Assembly: GCA_016617855.1 (NCBI GenBank)
Contig: JAECUM010092833.1
Location: 186,001 to 250,000 of the forward strand
Source: Megalonaias nervosa
Lineage: Eukaryota > Mollusca > Bivalvia > Unionida > Unionidae
DNA length: 64,000 bases
Reading direction: 5' to 3'
The position numbers and the translations under genes were made by a program. Below are positions 50,262-62,743 of this stretch, piece by piece. The first letter of the stretch is position 1, and every line of letters begins with the position of its first letter. A model generated the notes under the pieces. That model saw only the letters and a list, made by a program, of their open reading frames with translations, was not told where the DNA came from and ran no database searches.

Positions 50262-51143
50262 TGTAACGACCATGTAATTTAATTACTTGTGTGTTAAAAT
50301 TTGAATTCTTTTTATTTCATTTTTGTATCATTATATTTCATTATGATGATGATTATGTTCACGGGATCTGATATTTTTGGAAGAAACGTGTTTATTTAGA
50401 ACGTAGTATGACTCGCATAAGCACGAATTTTGCATGTCATAGTTTGTCAATTTGAGTATACACTACGCGAAAACGATTGGTTATTGCTAAAATCATTTCC
50501 TGACCCACGTGAAACTGCGATTGTTAGATGATGAAATAACCATGCGTTCTTCGTGCGTGTGCATGAAATGACGTTTTGGTTCGGTTTAAAAACACTTAGG
50601 TCCCTGTGAAATAGTCAGAGTCGTTCTTATAGCTTGAGAAGAAGGTATTATTTTCCTTGTGCTGGAAAGAGTTTATTTTTCTTTACATCTGTAGAGCTCG
50701 AGATGTGTCTTGTTATAGATGACAGCTATAGGAGTTCATCTACTTTTTAAATAATAATTTATTTTTCGCTGGAGAACTGCACAAGTGGTTTAGGACAAAG
50801 ACATTCAGTGAAATTCATTCTAAATTGGAATAGTACAGTACAAATTGTGGTTCAAAGTGAAATTCTGGACATTTGTGTAAAGACTTCATCTGATGTCATC
50901 GTCCTCCATCTTGGAACATCATCAAGATTCGAACCTGGATTCAGTTAAAATTATTGATAGGACTTGTATTTTTTCAGTACTAGGATAAATGTTTGGATTT
51001 TCTTCACAAACCGTAAGTCCTATTTCATATTTTCACCTTTTCACCGTGTTTTCTAGGGAAATAAATTATTTTTGTTAAAACTTACAAAGCTTGTTGTCTT
51101 CACTCTTTTCTTTTGTTACTTTTGAACGAGCCGATACGTAACA
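50262..51143 (+). mobile_element. Solo LTR, family 1, copy 2
   Basis: The 882-bp sequence begins 'tgtaacgaccatg' and ends '...ccgatacgtaaca', flanked by TTAG on both sides (50258-50261 and 51144-51147). It shares 'cttgttgtcttcactctttt' and the polyadenylation region with copy 1. Confidence 0.85.
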
Positions 51144-51170
51144 TTAGAAATATTGGTATGTATCTTGTTC

Positions 51171-51575
51171 GACACACAATCAACACCTGATTTGACTGGA
51201 CATAGCCAGATACACACAATCAACATCTGATTTGACTGGACGTAGCCAGATACACACAATCAACATCTGATTTGACTGGACATAACCAGATACACACAAT
51301 GAACGCCATTTGACTGGACATAGCCATATACACACAATCAACACCTGATTTGACTGGACATAACCAGATACACACAATCAACACCTGATTTGACTTTGCA
51401 TTGCCAGCTACACACAATCAACACTGGTTTCACTTGGAATTATCAGATATACACAATCAACACTGATTTGACTGGGCATAGCCAGGGTACACACAATCAA
51501 CGACTGGTTTTATTGTGCATTGCCAGATATACACCATCAACCATCAGTTTGACTTGGCATTGCCAGATATAAGTT
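51171..51575. repeat. 40-bp minisatellite, about 10 copies
   Basis: The unit includes 'acacacaatcaacacctgat' followed by 'ttgactggacatagccagat'. Copies diverge towards the right. It starts about 25 bp after the second solo LTR. Confidence 0.9.
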
Positions 51576-53214
51576 TTTCCCAGAATCCCCAGTCCACTTT
51601 ATTTTAGAGTTGAGCGAGGTTAGACGTTTGCCTCATGAATATTTTTCTAGTCTTTTAGCAGCTTCATTTACACGAATTAAATGCATCTAAGATGAATTTC
51701 GGATTATTTAAACGAACAGATCGCCTTCTTCGTAAACTTTTTCGACACGTTCTTTTTATTAGTATTTTTCTTTTCAAAATAGTAATTGCATTAATACACG
51801 TTTAAGCAGGTGATCAAAATATGAGTCTTAAAGAATAAATGTACGAAAGCATGCTAATAAGTGTCACGGGTCACATACCATGACACACATCATTTATGGA
51901 ATTGGTATGGATGATCTGACTATAATAACTTCCGGCTAAATCAACAACAAGGGCAAGATGTCAACTATACTCTTTTTTTTTTATAGGTGTGATCAATCTA
52001 TTTTTCTATGGAGAGAGAGAGAGGTATGTATGCATGCATGTACGATTGTATGTATGTTTGTGTGCGTGAAAGTAGGCAAATATATTAGGTAAGGGATACT
52101 AAAATACACTGGAAATGGAAAACTTTGAGGAATCCAGACATAAGAATTGACATAAGAGAGAAAGCTCACCTGAAAGGAACAACGATCAAGAATATCATGC
52201 TAAAATAATGCAGACTTCTGGTATGATTTGGAATTATTTATATTGGACAAAGATGTTTTAAATGAATTATCGTGTTGGCTCTTCCGCAGAACTGTGAATC
52301 TAACAGTTGTAAGTAAAGTGTATGGTAGTCAGAATATGAAATGGATCCACTGACTCTGTATAATGTACAAACATATTGTGAGATATCATGCTCAAGTTCA
52401 TTTATTCTTCTGTTCGTTGATTCTAATCCTTCTACCATCAGACACACGAATGTTTGTCATGACAGGTCATCGATCAAGTTTTCCGCTATTCACACATACA
52501 TATATTCATACATACGTTTACATCGACGAAGCATCGAACATGTACTTATGGAAATTTACGGTGAAGATGACGAACACGTATTGATCATATCTCTTACTTC
52601 CGTCTTGCCTTGAAGTGTCCTTTTTTGTAATGAAAGGTTCATTTGCATTTTTAAACCAAGCATTTGTTTTTCAAGCGACAAGATTTGAGAAATAAGTATG
52701 GAATCAGTCCCCTAGGGTTGGTCTTGCCGAAATGGTATTATAATTATTTTCCTTCACAAAAAAGCAAAATGACTACATGCACATATAAAACCCTTCTATC
52801 TTCATCGTATATTCGGATATCTTCGTCATAGTTCACGTATGTCATGATGCCTGATGGCGTACACGATATTTTATAGATTGCACAGTCATGCGTTTTCAAA
52901 GATGGGAGGGCAGACTGTTATTTAAAATTAAAATTGGTACTTTTTACGAAATGTTTTTATTCATTCAGTCGAATAATAATTACCAGCATTCCACTTCTCG
53001 TGCAAAAGATGCTGCTATTTGCTTAGTGATGTACTTTTAAAGGACGATAAAAGAAAAAGGACCACATATGAGATATATATTTTTATTCAAAGGAATCGCG
53101 GCTTGACGAATTCACTTTATATTTAAAAATGTTATATTTAAAAGTGGTATATCATTCAAGATCTATAAGTTGTGCATTAAATATGCAAACACATAAACTT
53201 AAAGTTTCATTTGA
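51576..53214. other. 1.6 kb of anonymous sequence
   Basis: It contains a short GA run near 52,013 and mixed TATG/CATG simple sequence near 52,025-52,060. No supported gene. Confidence 0.4.
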
Positions 53215-53690
53215 GGTAAAGTGGAAATTAGGAATTTGACGAAAGTGTTAATTCTGAATTGGCATTTGAATTAAAGGAGAAATTAACTATTTTAGTGTTG
53301 AGTTCTGAATTGGAGCCAAACGGGGTGTTATGAATTTGACGATGATGTTAAATTGCGAACTGGCATTTGAGCTAATTGGGAAATTAGTGATTTGATGATA
53401 AATTAAGTTTTGAATTTTGGGTATTAACTATTATGCTAAATTTTAAATTGGAGTCTGCGTTAAATGGGAAGTTAGTGATTAGACAATGAAATAAATCGAA
53501 TTGGCATTTGAGTTAAAGAGAAGTTAGTGATTAGACGATGACATAAATCTAATTGACATTTGAGTTAAAAGGAAAGTTAATAATCTGACGATGATGCTAA
53601 ATTTGTTAAATTGAGGTAAGTAGAGATCTGACGATGATTTTAAATTATTAATTTGTGTTGAAGGCGAATTTGGGGATTTGAGTAAAACAT
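53215..53690. repeat. Degenerate tandem repeat, unit about 54 bp
   Basis: 'gttagtgatttgacgatga', 'taaattctgaattggcattt' and 'gagttaaa' recur in order about eight times with drift. Confidence 0.6.
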
Positions 53691-53789
53691 TTTCCTTATT
53701 CGATCTCATGCGTACTATTCCAGCTATCTATTGTTTGAATCATAGGGAAAGTGTGTTTAGTTTATAAAGGGCTTCAATTCTGTTCTAAA

Positions 53790-53861
53790 CATCACACCTT
53801 TTTATATTTAGTTGTGGATAATGTACATCACACCTTTTTATATTTAGTTGTGGATAATGGT
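53790..53861. repeat. 36-bp tandem duplication
   Basis: Two near-perfect head-to-tail copies starting 'catcacacctttttatattt'. Confidence 0.85.
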
Positions 53862-54961
53862 TGTACTTTGCGTGCATGGGAATAAAAGGAAAGCTAATAT
53901 GGGGTTTCTATTTTATTTTATAGCCCCCCCCCTCCAAATTTTGCATCCTATTTTGTATGGTCAGTAAATGGGTGGGCGTTGGCTTGTCAAACGGTATGTA
54001 ATGGCATATTGTGGGCGTTGGATAATAGGTACATGAGTGCTGTTAACTCTAACTGCGTGTTGATGCTATCATGAATCTTGGTCACTCCAACGGCATGGTG
54101 TGGGTATTTGATAATTGATGGATGTTGATCTCTTTAACAGCTTGTCTGATAGTAAGTGTAGGGTCAGGCAAAACAAAATATTAGTAACAAATATAAGCAC
54201 TTCTATTTTAGTTTTTGTGTGTGGGCACAGTCTTATTTTTGCAAGCAGCTAGAGGTTCAGAATTCTCATTTATTACCTAATGACAGGAAATATGCCTTTC
54301 GCATATTAACTCGCGTGGAAAAAACGTTTGACCTTGAATGTTCCAAAGATAATGGAATTCACATTTATAATTTATGTGTGTCTCATCGAGCTTGCAACGG
54401 CTGCATTCAAGAACCATTATTTTATCAATGTTGGAATTGCAGCATTATTCCAGGGAGGCCAGTAATTGTTGGCTGGCATTATGCAGAAGTACACTTCCAA
54501 TAATACTTCTGATGACTCCTCTTGAGATACAAGTAAAGATACCTGTGATATCTGTCAGGAGAAGTGGCATTGGGCCCGGAAGACAAGCAGAAGAAACATT
54601 AGAGGACGAAACCATACTAGTGAAGAATTGCAAACAAAGAACAGTAAAAAGAAGAAAATGGATTTTTGTGATGTGTTTTGAAATTCCATTGTGATCCTTG
54701 TTCAAGAGAATATACAAAAAAATGTGAATGACTCTTGGTATTGATTTGGTTTTCATGGATAGGAAAACATACATATACGCGCACAATCCCATTTTATAAT
54801 GGAGGATTTTGGTTCTTTGTTTTACATGGCAATCATTTGACAGGTACCTCTTTTCTAAGACAGATAGGTATGCAAGGAAAGGACCATTTGGGTTTTGATG
54901 GTGTACCTTGTTTCTTCAAAACGAAATATTCTTGACACTTTTCTTGACAGTTTTGTTTTAT

Positions 54962-54998
<37 letters not shown>

Positions 54999-56110
54999 AA
55001 TACCAGTGTCAAATATGTATTTCGATTGTAACAGTAAGCAAATGCCGCTGATAGAAGGAAGGCTATGTTGCTTTAGTTGTGCCGTTTTCAAACTTGGATA
55101 GAAAATTTGTCTAAACTTAAAAAGGAAAAATCTTTAATTTCTCGGCAAAGTCTGACTTCAACTAACAATGTGACAAATTTAACTATGATTCCAGTAGCTC
55201 CATGGTCATATTTCGTTCGTCACGCGATAAACGCAGAACATTTGTAACAAGCGAAGAGATCTTGATTAAAGTTAGACAGTGCATTTTCTAAATTTATAAG
55301 AAACTTTTGAAGTACCAAAACTTGACTCAAAGAATTGGCACTACAACACAGTTTCTGTCACTGCGTTGGTAGGAACGAAAAATAGTTATTTCAGAATTCC
55401 CACTAGCTGCTTTATAAAACTGAATTAGACATAGGATTTCCAACTTGACCCCAGAGTGCCATATAATGTTAATTTGATGGAGGTTTCTAACATCTTGAAG
55501 CCATGCCCCCCCCCCACCTTAATCGTATGCAGAATAAAGCAATTTATCATGAGTTGTCCCATCTTGTGGCTATATCGCCGTACAACACTACTGTCAATTC
55601 TGCATTGTCCCCACTGTTATTGATTTTTGTTGAAGAAGAGTTCCCATAATAAAACCTGCATAGCAGGTCTACGCATACAGCTTACATAATCCACTAAAAG
55701 GATTTAAATTATTAGTATTACCTATTTTTTTCAAATCAGTCCAACAGTTTACAGAAAAGCAGTCACTATCCAAGCGATTTACAATGCGTTTAGTAAGGCT
55801 GAAACACTAGTCTATGTAGAATTACACTTACCGTTCTGCTATTCATAGTTGAAGACGAAACCATTTAAACTCAACCAACATATGTGATAAAATTATATAC
55901 GAAAACAAATATAGACATCTGTCATTTAGCAGGTCCTGCAGGTAAGAAACGCAAAATAAGCTGCAAGTATCCAATATGCATCATATTGTCCATTCATATC
56001 TTGTCTGGTTGTTTCTTTCAATTATTTATCAAGAAATCTGTTGGAATGATCTTGGGTCTAAACGGAAAGATAATATGACCAAGGACCAGAAGTATATTTC
56101 ATCTAGAAAG
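53862..56110. other. 2.2 kb of anonymous sequence
   Basis: It holds a (TC)n tract at about 54963-54995 and short C runs near 53,926 and 55,508. Plus-strand frames at 54219-54503 and 54374-54694 show no domain and overlap in different phases. No gene is supported. Confidence 0.4.
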
Positions 56111-56286
56111 TAGTGGCGTCACTAGGGGGTGCGGGAGGTGCGGACCGCACCAGGTGACACAATCAGAGTGGGTGACACCAAAATGACTGTCTATAAAATT
56201 TTTGAATTTTTATGCAGGAACGGGATCCACGGGGGTGACACCATGAGTTACCGCACTGGGTGACACCAACCCTAGTGACGCCACTG
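56111..56286. mobile_element. 176-bp MITE, hAT-type
   Basis: The ends are inverted repeats ('tagtggcgtcactaggg' and the complement of 'ccctagtgacgccactg'). The flanks 'ctagaaag' (56103-56110) and 'ctagaatg' (56287-56294) form an 8-bp duplication with one mismatch, as made by hAT transposases. No coding capacity. Confidence 0.8.
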
Positions 56287-56324
56287 CTAGAATGAAGTAT
56301 ATAGTTGGAACAATTAGCGAAGAA

Positions 56325-56483
56325 ACTATGTTTAGTCCGCATAAAGGATACGATGATTTCAAAACAATGTATAGTCCGCATAAAGGATACGATGATTTCA
56401 AAACTATGTATAGTCCTCATAAAGGATACGATGATTTCAAAACTATGTATAGTCCGCATAAAGGATACGATGATTTCAAAATC
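56325..56483. repeat. 39-bp tandem repeat, four copies
   Basis: The unit ends 'cataaaggatacgatgattt'. It gives a 13-residue peptide repeat on the plus strand ('MYSPHKGYDDFKT'), which is a by-product of a period divisible by three. Confidence 0.9.
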
Positions 56484-57390
56484 TGCACGATAAATTTCTG
56501 AGAAATTAAATCTACCCCTATTAATGCATGTGTAAACGTGAAAGATTGAAGGAAACGTCCAATCTGCAGATAAGTAAGTTCTACAAGTCATTCAACAACT
56601 GGAATGTATCTAAAGACGACTGTCAAGAAGTTAAAGATGACAGAGATGTTAATCAAACAAGCACGTGAAGCTGTATGACTGTTTCATAAGGACTTAAACA
56701 ATGATGTATGATTTAATCCATAAGTATAGACCAATATGCATGACAAACTGTATAACTGACACCGCACATTATTATAGAGATCCTGATTTAGCTGACATCA
56801 GAAGAATTAAAATTGTGAATATAGCAAGTTTCTTACGATTGAGTGAGAAATTATAGGAGGAATTTGGATTGATATTGTACAGCTAAAAGCGTCCGAAATA
56901 TTTCGCAAATGACAAACGATAGCGAATACGACAAATCTAAACGAAACTCTTTCATCATGTACCCAAACACCATCATTTTTCCACTGGTCTATTCTGCCAG
57001 AAATACGCTAGATGTGTCACTGTTGAACAAGTTAGAAAAATTATCTCTTAAGTACATGGGTATTGGAAAAGTTCCGAATATTTTGCTATAAAATTTTTGG
57101 TTTCTTTGAACATGTCGATACATTTAACACCACAAAATAACGTTCCATAAAATGATTTGCAGTTGCACATTCAGCACGCCAGGTATCTGAAGATATATGC
57201 TTGCGATGCAACAAAGAAAAATGACCGTAAACTAAAGATGTCGGAGATGGAGTACAATTCTGCTTCTGTACAAAGAACATTCTCTAGACTCCATGCGTTC
57301 GTACGGTACTCTCTGACTGATATTAAGGCTGACTTGGATAAAGTCTGCCATATCTACAATTTTGACGTGGTTTTATCGTTACAAAGTTGA
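56484..57390. other. Anonymous sequence
   Basis: No gene, terminal repeat or clear tandem array was recognised. Confidence 0.4.
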
Positions 57391-57640
57391 TCGCAAATCC
57401 ATGGAAGACGAACCACGTTCTGGAAGACCGTTTCCTACTCCAAAATGTTTGTACAAGAACGGTCCCGCATTTGTTGACGGCTGACCAAAACAGACTTGGG
57501 TTGAAATCGCCAAAATAGCTACTCGCCAAATATGAGATGAGTGACCAGAGACGTTTGACTGAGATTCTTACAGGTGATAAAACATTTACTTGTTTGAACC
57601 AGACTCAAATAAAAATAATAAGTTTGGATCGGAGTTAACG
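57391..57640 (+). pseudogene. Mariner-type transposase scrap
   Basis: Short blocks in changing frames recall mariner transposase. 'RKSMEDEPRSGRP' is the linker after the helix-turn-helix, 'LTEILTGDKTF' stands where family members have the first catalytic Asp in 'TGDETW', and 'FEPDSNKNNKFG' follows. Most of the gene is missing or unreadable. Confidence 0.5.
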
Positions 57641-59559
57641 AGCTGAGACCACAAATCTCTAGACGTAGATTTAGTAAATAAACAAACTTGCTCCTTCCGG
57701 GATAATTGTAAAATTGATATGTAAAGCTGGATTAAAGTTCTATAAAGTCGATCTTGGTCCACAGGAGCTCAAATGAAGCCGCACTGAATAATGAACCAAA
57801 TCGAACACGACCAGATTTTGCACGTTTACATCCAACAATATTAAACGTCTCAGACTGCTTGTATATCTCAGCTATGGCTATTGCTCCATTGGACATAGAA
57901 CCAGCTTCGGAGAACTGACAACGTTGTTTCCCTTCTGTGCAATTTAAGCTCTGGATACGTTCTTGAAAGAATATACAGAACATTTCGGGCCACAAGAGGT
58001 ATGACGATGTTTGACGAAATAGTGATATAATCTCTTCTATGATGTTACACACGGCAGTTTATTTTTTGCCTCAACTATGCTCATGTAATTGATTAATATA
58101 ATATTCTCACACAAACAGAAACAGTCTCCGCTCGGGATATGCTTGTCGATAGGTATTTCTTCGAGATTATATGCACGTTGCAATCTTAATCTGGTACAGA
58201 CTAATTTCTTACAGACAGCCGATGGATACCAGTAAGTATTAATTATGACGGTTTATATTTGCTAAACATAGATGAGCTCCTAGAGTCCCACACACACGAC
58301 ATCATAGTAGGCCCAGTAGGCTCCAAGTTGTTTCAGATCAAACAACTACTCAAAGAGTTATGTCTGTCTATCAGCCATAATTGACACTGACCATTATATG
58401 GCTTTATTTTCACGTACAAGCCAATCTGTGTCGGACCTTTCCTCAGTTATAAAGAACAATGTTTTTCGCGCATGTGAATCAAACCTGAAATGACCCGCTA
58501 ACCGATTAAACCACTGAGAAATTTAGCATGTAAAAGAAGCTCATATTTAAGAGCGTTGTTGAAAAACAATATGATACGTCCTCCACTATATATAGAGGTA
58601 AATTAAAAAGCCACTGAAAATTACTATTTCGTCACCTATTATTTTCAATAGTGTACGTATCCTGTTTTATCGCATATAAAACATGTTATATAGATGTTAA
58701 AGATTGCATACATGGTCCCACCTGTTCATCTTGGAATGGTAATTCTCTATTTCACAAAATATTGATCAGCACTTCCACCAACAATAATTGGAGTCACATT
58801 TCACATCAAGTCTCTTGTATAAGACAATAAACAATTGATAATAATTTGAGAATGATACCACTCCTGAATATCCCTTTTTTACTTACGTTCTTGCCTTATA
58901 CAAGAAACAGTGTATCACTGTAGTTCTCTGCTGCATATTAAACAATAGGCCTGCAAAATTTATTGATTTGCGATAAAGGACATCTACCAATCTGTGAGCT
59001 CATTCAGGCTCATCGTGGGATTTACGAGGGTTACAGTCATGGACAAACGCGAGTGTAAAGATCCTCAGTGGGAGAAGTCATAGGATATATACAAGGTTTT
59101 ATTGATAACGAAGCTGAATTATAAAATTCTAAACACCTATTATGATTCTGTTGAAGAGGCCATGAATTTACCAGACGTTCAAAAGCAAATATATTTATAT
59201 AATGTAATTTATGACTAATACAGATTCATTGTGTATCTATTATTAAACCGATAACATTTACAACGACATGCAAGAAAACACCACATTCTATTACGCGTGT
59301 TTCTATCCCTTGGACAACGTGTTTCGCTGACACAAAATGAATAATAAAGTTCCGGAAATTTGCAACGATGAGCTTTATAATACTGAAATAAGAAAGAGCC
59401 TCGGGGTTATTTTAAAAGCTCAATTCGTGTAAAATTAATCACATAAAGACAAAGAATGGTAGGCAAATGTCTTAAGAAATATGTGAAGGAGAAGTTTCTG
59501 CGATTGTATATGTTCTAAAGCTGTTTATTCAAACATAAGGGAAACGTTCAATAAATGGA
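57641..59559. other. 1.9 kb without a supported gene
   Basis: A 106-codon minus-strand frame (57732-58052) has a mixed, protein-like composition and a pyrimidine tract before 'ctttcaag', so a host exon is possible. No family was recognised and no donor site is evident. Confidence 0.35.
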
Positions 59560-59870
59560 CTTAATTGGGTCATGTTTTCATGGGTTGCATAACATTTAAA
59601 ATAAATAAGATAGCTAGGCAACATTTGATTGTTTGATATACAATGTAAACACATTGAATTAGGGCTATTTAACGTGGAGATATTTAAAATGAATAAGGTA
59701 GCCTTGGTAACACTTGATTGTTTGAAATACAATGTAAACACATTGGATTAGGGCTGTTTAATGTGGTAACATGAAAAATTAATACGGTAGCCTTGGTTGT
59801 TGATTGTTAATGTAAACACATTGGATTGGGGCTATTTAGAGTGGGGACATTTAAAAATAAATGAACATTA
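59560..59870. repeat. Tandem repeat of about 88 bp, 3.5 copies
   Basis: 'tagccttggtaacacttgat' and 'caatgtaaacacattggatt' recur in order with small differences and indels. Confidence 0.75.
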
Positions 59871-60695
59871 AGAGCAACAATTAATAATATTAGAGAAATT
59901 ACATATTTATATCATCAAGGACGTTCGTAGAACGGGATTCAGTCTAAAGTGTTAGGACATCGCAAATAACTTTCAAGAATCACTAATTATGAAAGTTTTC
60001 TTTTCCTCAGTTGGTGAAAGGCATGGATAACTGCTGAGGTGCCTTGAACTACGTATTGCGAACTCTTTAGGGAGTTTGTTATACTAAATCCATTTAGACA
60101 AACAATTTTTTAATAAAAATAAAAACATTATGTTGTTCTGGAGGAAAGCTGAAACAACTACATAAACAGTAGGTGGAGGGCTAGTTTACATTACATATAT
60201 TTTCAATAATACGTCAGAGACTGTACATTACATATATTTTCATTAATGTTTCAGTGACTGTACAAAGCATAATGGAGCTAACAATGGCAATAAATCGTAT
60301 TTATGAAAAAAGGAATTCGAGTAAACATTTCATGTCATATATGGCTGTCAGGTGAAAGTCAGAAAGTAAATAGGTGAAACTGTAAAATATCTATGAGATA
60401 CCGAATTATTACCTATTTTGGAGGAAAATGCTACACGGAGTTTGGTGAATTCATAACAACTACATCTGCTGTACAGATGACAACATCTCCTTTACTAGTT
60501 TACCAAGCTTTCTTCTATAAACGAGGATTCATTGTTTTGCGTGAAGTATTGCTAATCTCAGTCATTCAGGTGGACACTACTTAAAATGAATCCGAGTTAA
60601 TATAGCGAATAGAATCAATCCATTTGAAAAGGCAAGCAACTCATTCAACCCAATAACAAAACAAACTAAAATGAGATGACGTAGTATGTTAGTAG
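59871..60695. other. Anonymous sequence with a short duplication
   Basis: A segment of about 44 bp with 'acattacatatattttcaat' occurs twice near 60191-60255. No gene is supported. Confidence 0.4.
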
Positions 60696-61668
60696 TGTTA
60701 CGTATCGGCTCGTTTAAAGTAACATAAAAGAGCGAAGACAACAAGCTTTGTAAATTTTAACAAAAATAATTTATTTCCCTAGAAAACACGGTGAAAAGGT
60801 AAAAATTTGAAACAAGACTTACGATTTACGAAGAAGATCCAAAAAATTGTCCTAAAATTGTGAAAACACATAAGTCCTGTGACTAAACAGTTCTAAATTG
60901 ACGTAGTCTGAATCTCAATTCCGTTCCAAGATGGCGGATGATGACGTCAGACGAAGGTTAACACAAAAGTCCAGAATTTTCACTGTGAATCACAATTTGT
61001 ATTGTTCTGTTCCAATTTAGAAATAATTTCAGCAAATGTCTTTGTCCAAAAGCCAGTCGTGTAGTTCTCCAGGGAAAATAATTATTCTTTTAAAGGTAGA
61101 TGAAGTACAGCTATCATCAATAACAAAACACATGTTGTTCTTCATAGGTACGAACGAACAACTCTTTCCAGCACAGGAATACCTTCTTAAGGTATTAGAA
61201 ACTCTATAAGATGTTATGATGTGACTCTCTAAGATGTTAAAATATAACTCTCCAATATGACTCTAGACTAGTTCGCAGCTACCTGAGTATTTTAAAGCAA
61301 ACTAATACGTCATTTCATGTACAAGCACGAAGAAATCATGCGATTTCGAAATATCGCCAACGTAGTATAGAATGTCAACAAGTATTATTAGTAATGACCG
61401 TGGTCACAACCAATCATTTACATAACTATTTCCGACTGCTTACTTAATATGACAAAACCGTCATGCAAAAATCGTGCTTACGCGAGTCACATTTACGTTC
61501 TAAATAAACACGATGTTTCTAACAAAATATCAGACCCTGCGAACATAATCATCATCATAATAATAATAATTATATTTAAGGATATAAAACTGAAATAAAA
61601 ATGAAACAAAAAGAATTAGAAAGAATTCAAATTTAACACAGATGTAATTTAACTACAGGGTCGTAACA
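60696..61668 (-). mobile_element. Solo LTR, family 1, copy 3 (inverted)
   Basis: The 973-bp sequence is the reverse of copies 1 and 2, starting 'tgttacgtatcggctcg' and ending '...acagggtcgtaaca'. It is flanked by GTAG on both sides (60692-60695 and 61669-61672). It is about 90 bp longer than the other two. Confidence 0.85.
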
Positions 61669-61782
61669 GTAGGATATGTAAAGAAATTTGCACAACAGAA
61701 AAATTTGCTATTCAATAGATGAAAAATGTATAACTGTTCATTAATCTGTATTATTTATTTTAATTTTAAAAATGGTAGATCA

Positions 61783-62160
61783 AGTAGTAAGAGTAATTGA
61801 GATTTTTATTCCAGAGACCCCCCTTCCCCCCTTCTTCAGCAGCCTTTTGTAGATAAAAATAACGACTTTTATAAGTAATTGAGATTTTAAAACCAAAGAG
61901 GGTTTTAGGTCAGAAACCCTCACCCCCTCTAAAAGAAATATATTCTGACATTTTTTCACCACCTCATAGACCCCATGTCCTCAAAAAACCACCCTTCTTC
62001 AAATTTTTATCTCAGAAAATGATGAAATTTTGAAACCCAAAGAGGATTCTAGACCAGAACCCTCACCCCCTCCTCAAAGTTTGGAGAGATGTGGTTGGGC
62101 AAATGATCCAATGACATTTATTGACAATATAGTTGATGAATAATATTTCTAAAGCTGTAC
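61783..62160 (+). repeat. Terminal region of element C with imperfect repeats
   Basis: Segments containing 'gaaaccctcaccccctc' or similar, each preceded by 'aaacc(c)aaagagg', recur about 100-150 bp apart, with a weaker third copy near 61,805. They recall the 'accccctcccc' block of the terminal repeat of A. The CACGTG palindromes of A are absent. Confidence 0.55.
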
Positions 62161-62164
62161 AAAA

Positions 62165-62668
62165 TTAAACATCTACTACTGTTGTAACCCATATTTTATG
62201 ATAATCTTTTTCATATCTGCTGACTCTCATTGGCAGAATATCTGTTAACATACTGTCAATAATACGAAACTTTCGTATTAAATTGTCCATATCATATTTT
62301 ATAGCACGTAAATAAGATCGTATCTGATGAAGTAATTTTTCATAAGTGATACTTGCTGTCTTACAAGCATTTCTTTTAGTCGCAAGTCGAGGTTCAATTT
62401 TTTTACACGCTGTTGCAAGAGAAACACCAACACCGGATATTATTAACAAAAACGGATTTAATGATGCTCCACTTGAAATTATACCAGAGCTAGTCATTAG
62501 CAGTGGTAAATATGATATTACTCGAATTATTTTGCTATAGTATTTGTAACATTTTTTCACGCACCAAAGTTTTTTATGATAATATCTGTAATATTGCGTT
62601 AGTGCGTTCACATCTTGTTTTGGACTTTTATCTGAAATATGATTAAAATCAACTATACTTTTTTTCAT
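62165..62668 (-). CDS. Two-transmembrane protein of element C, SLATT-like
   Basis: This intact 167-residue homologue of the gene at 29710-30225 shares 'GIISSGASLNPFLLII', 'ACKKIEPRLATK' and 'FRIIDSMLTDILPMRVS'. Membrane segments lie at about residues 50-66 and 71-88. The last dozen residues differ from the A copy, where the frame has probably shifted. Preservation of the rest in two separate copies suggests the protein matters to the element. Confidence 0.65.
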   Translation of the reverse strand: MKKSIVDFNHISDKSPKQDVNALTQYYRYYHKKLWCVKKCYKYYSKIIRVISYLPLLMTSSGIISSGASLNPFLLIISGVGVSLATACKKIEPRLATKRNACKTASITYEKLLHQIRSYLRAIKYDMDNLIRKFRIIDSMLTDILPMRVSRYEKDYHKIWVTTVVDV

Positions 62669-62743
62669 TATATAATATTTGTTTGCAGATTTTATACAAT
62701 ATTAAAAACTCTAGTGCCAGTCCCTGGGTTTGATTCATTATAA

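Noticed and set aside
51171..51575. Regular 40-bp repeats resembling a CRISPR array
   Set aside because: The repeats are contiguous with no unique spacers, and the host is eukaryotic. It is a minisatellite.
56292..56501. Plus-strand frame with a 13-residue repeat (MYSPHKGYDDFKT)
   Set aside because: A by-product of a 39-bp tandem repeat; all three forward phases are open for the same reason.
57732..58052. Possible host exon on the minus strand
   Set aside because: Composition is protein-like and an acceptor-like tract exists, but no family was recognised and no donor site was found.
61783..62160. Same promoter array as in A expected in the end of C
   Set aside because: No CACGTG palindrome, matching TATA box or leader was found, so the promoter claim is limited to A.
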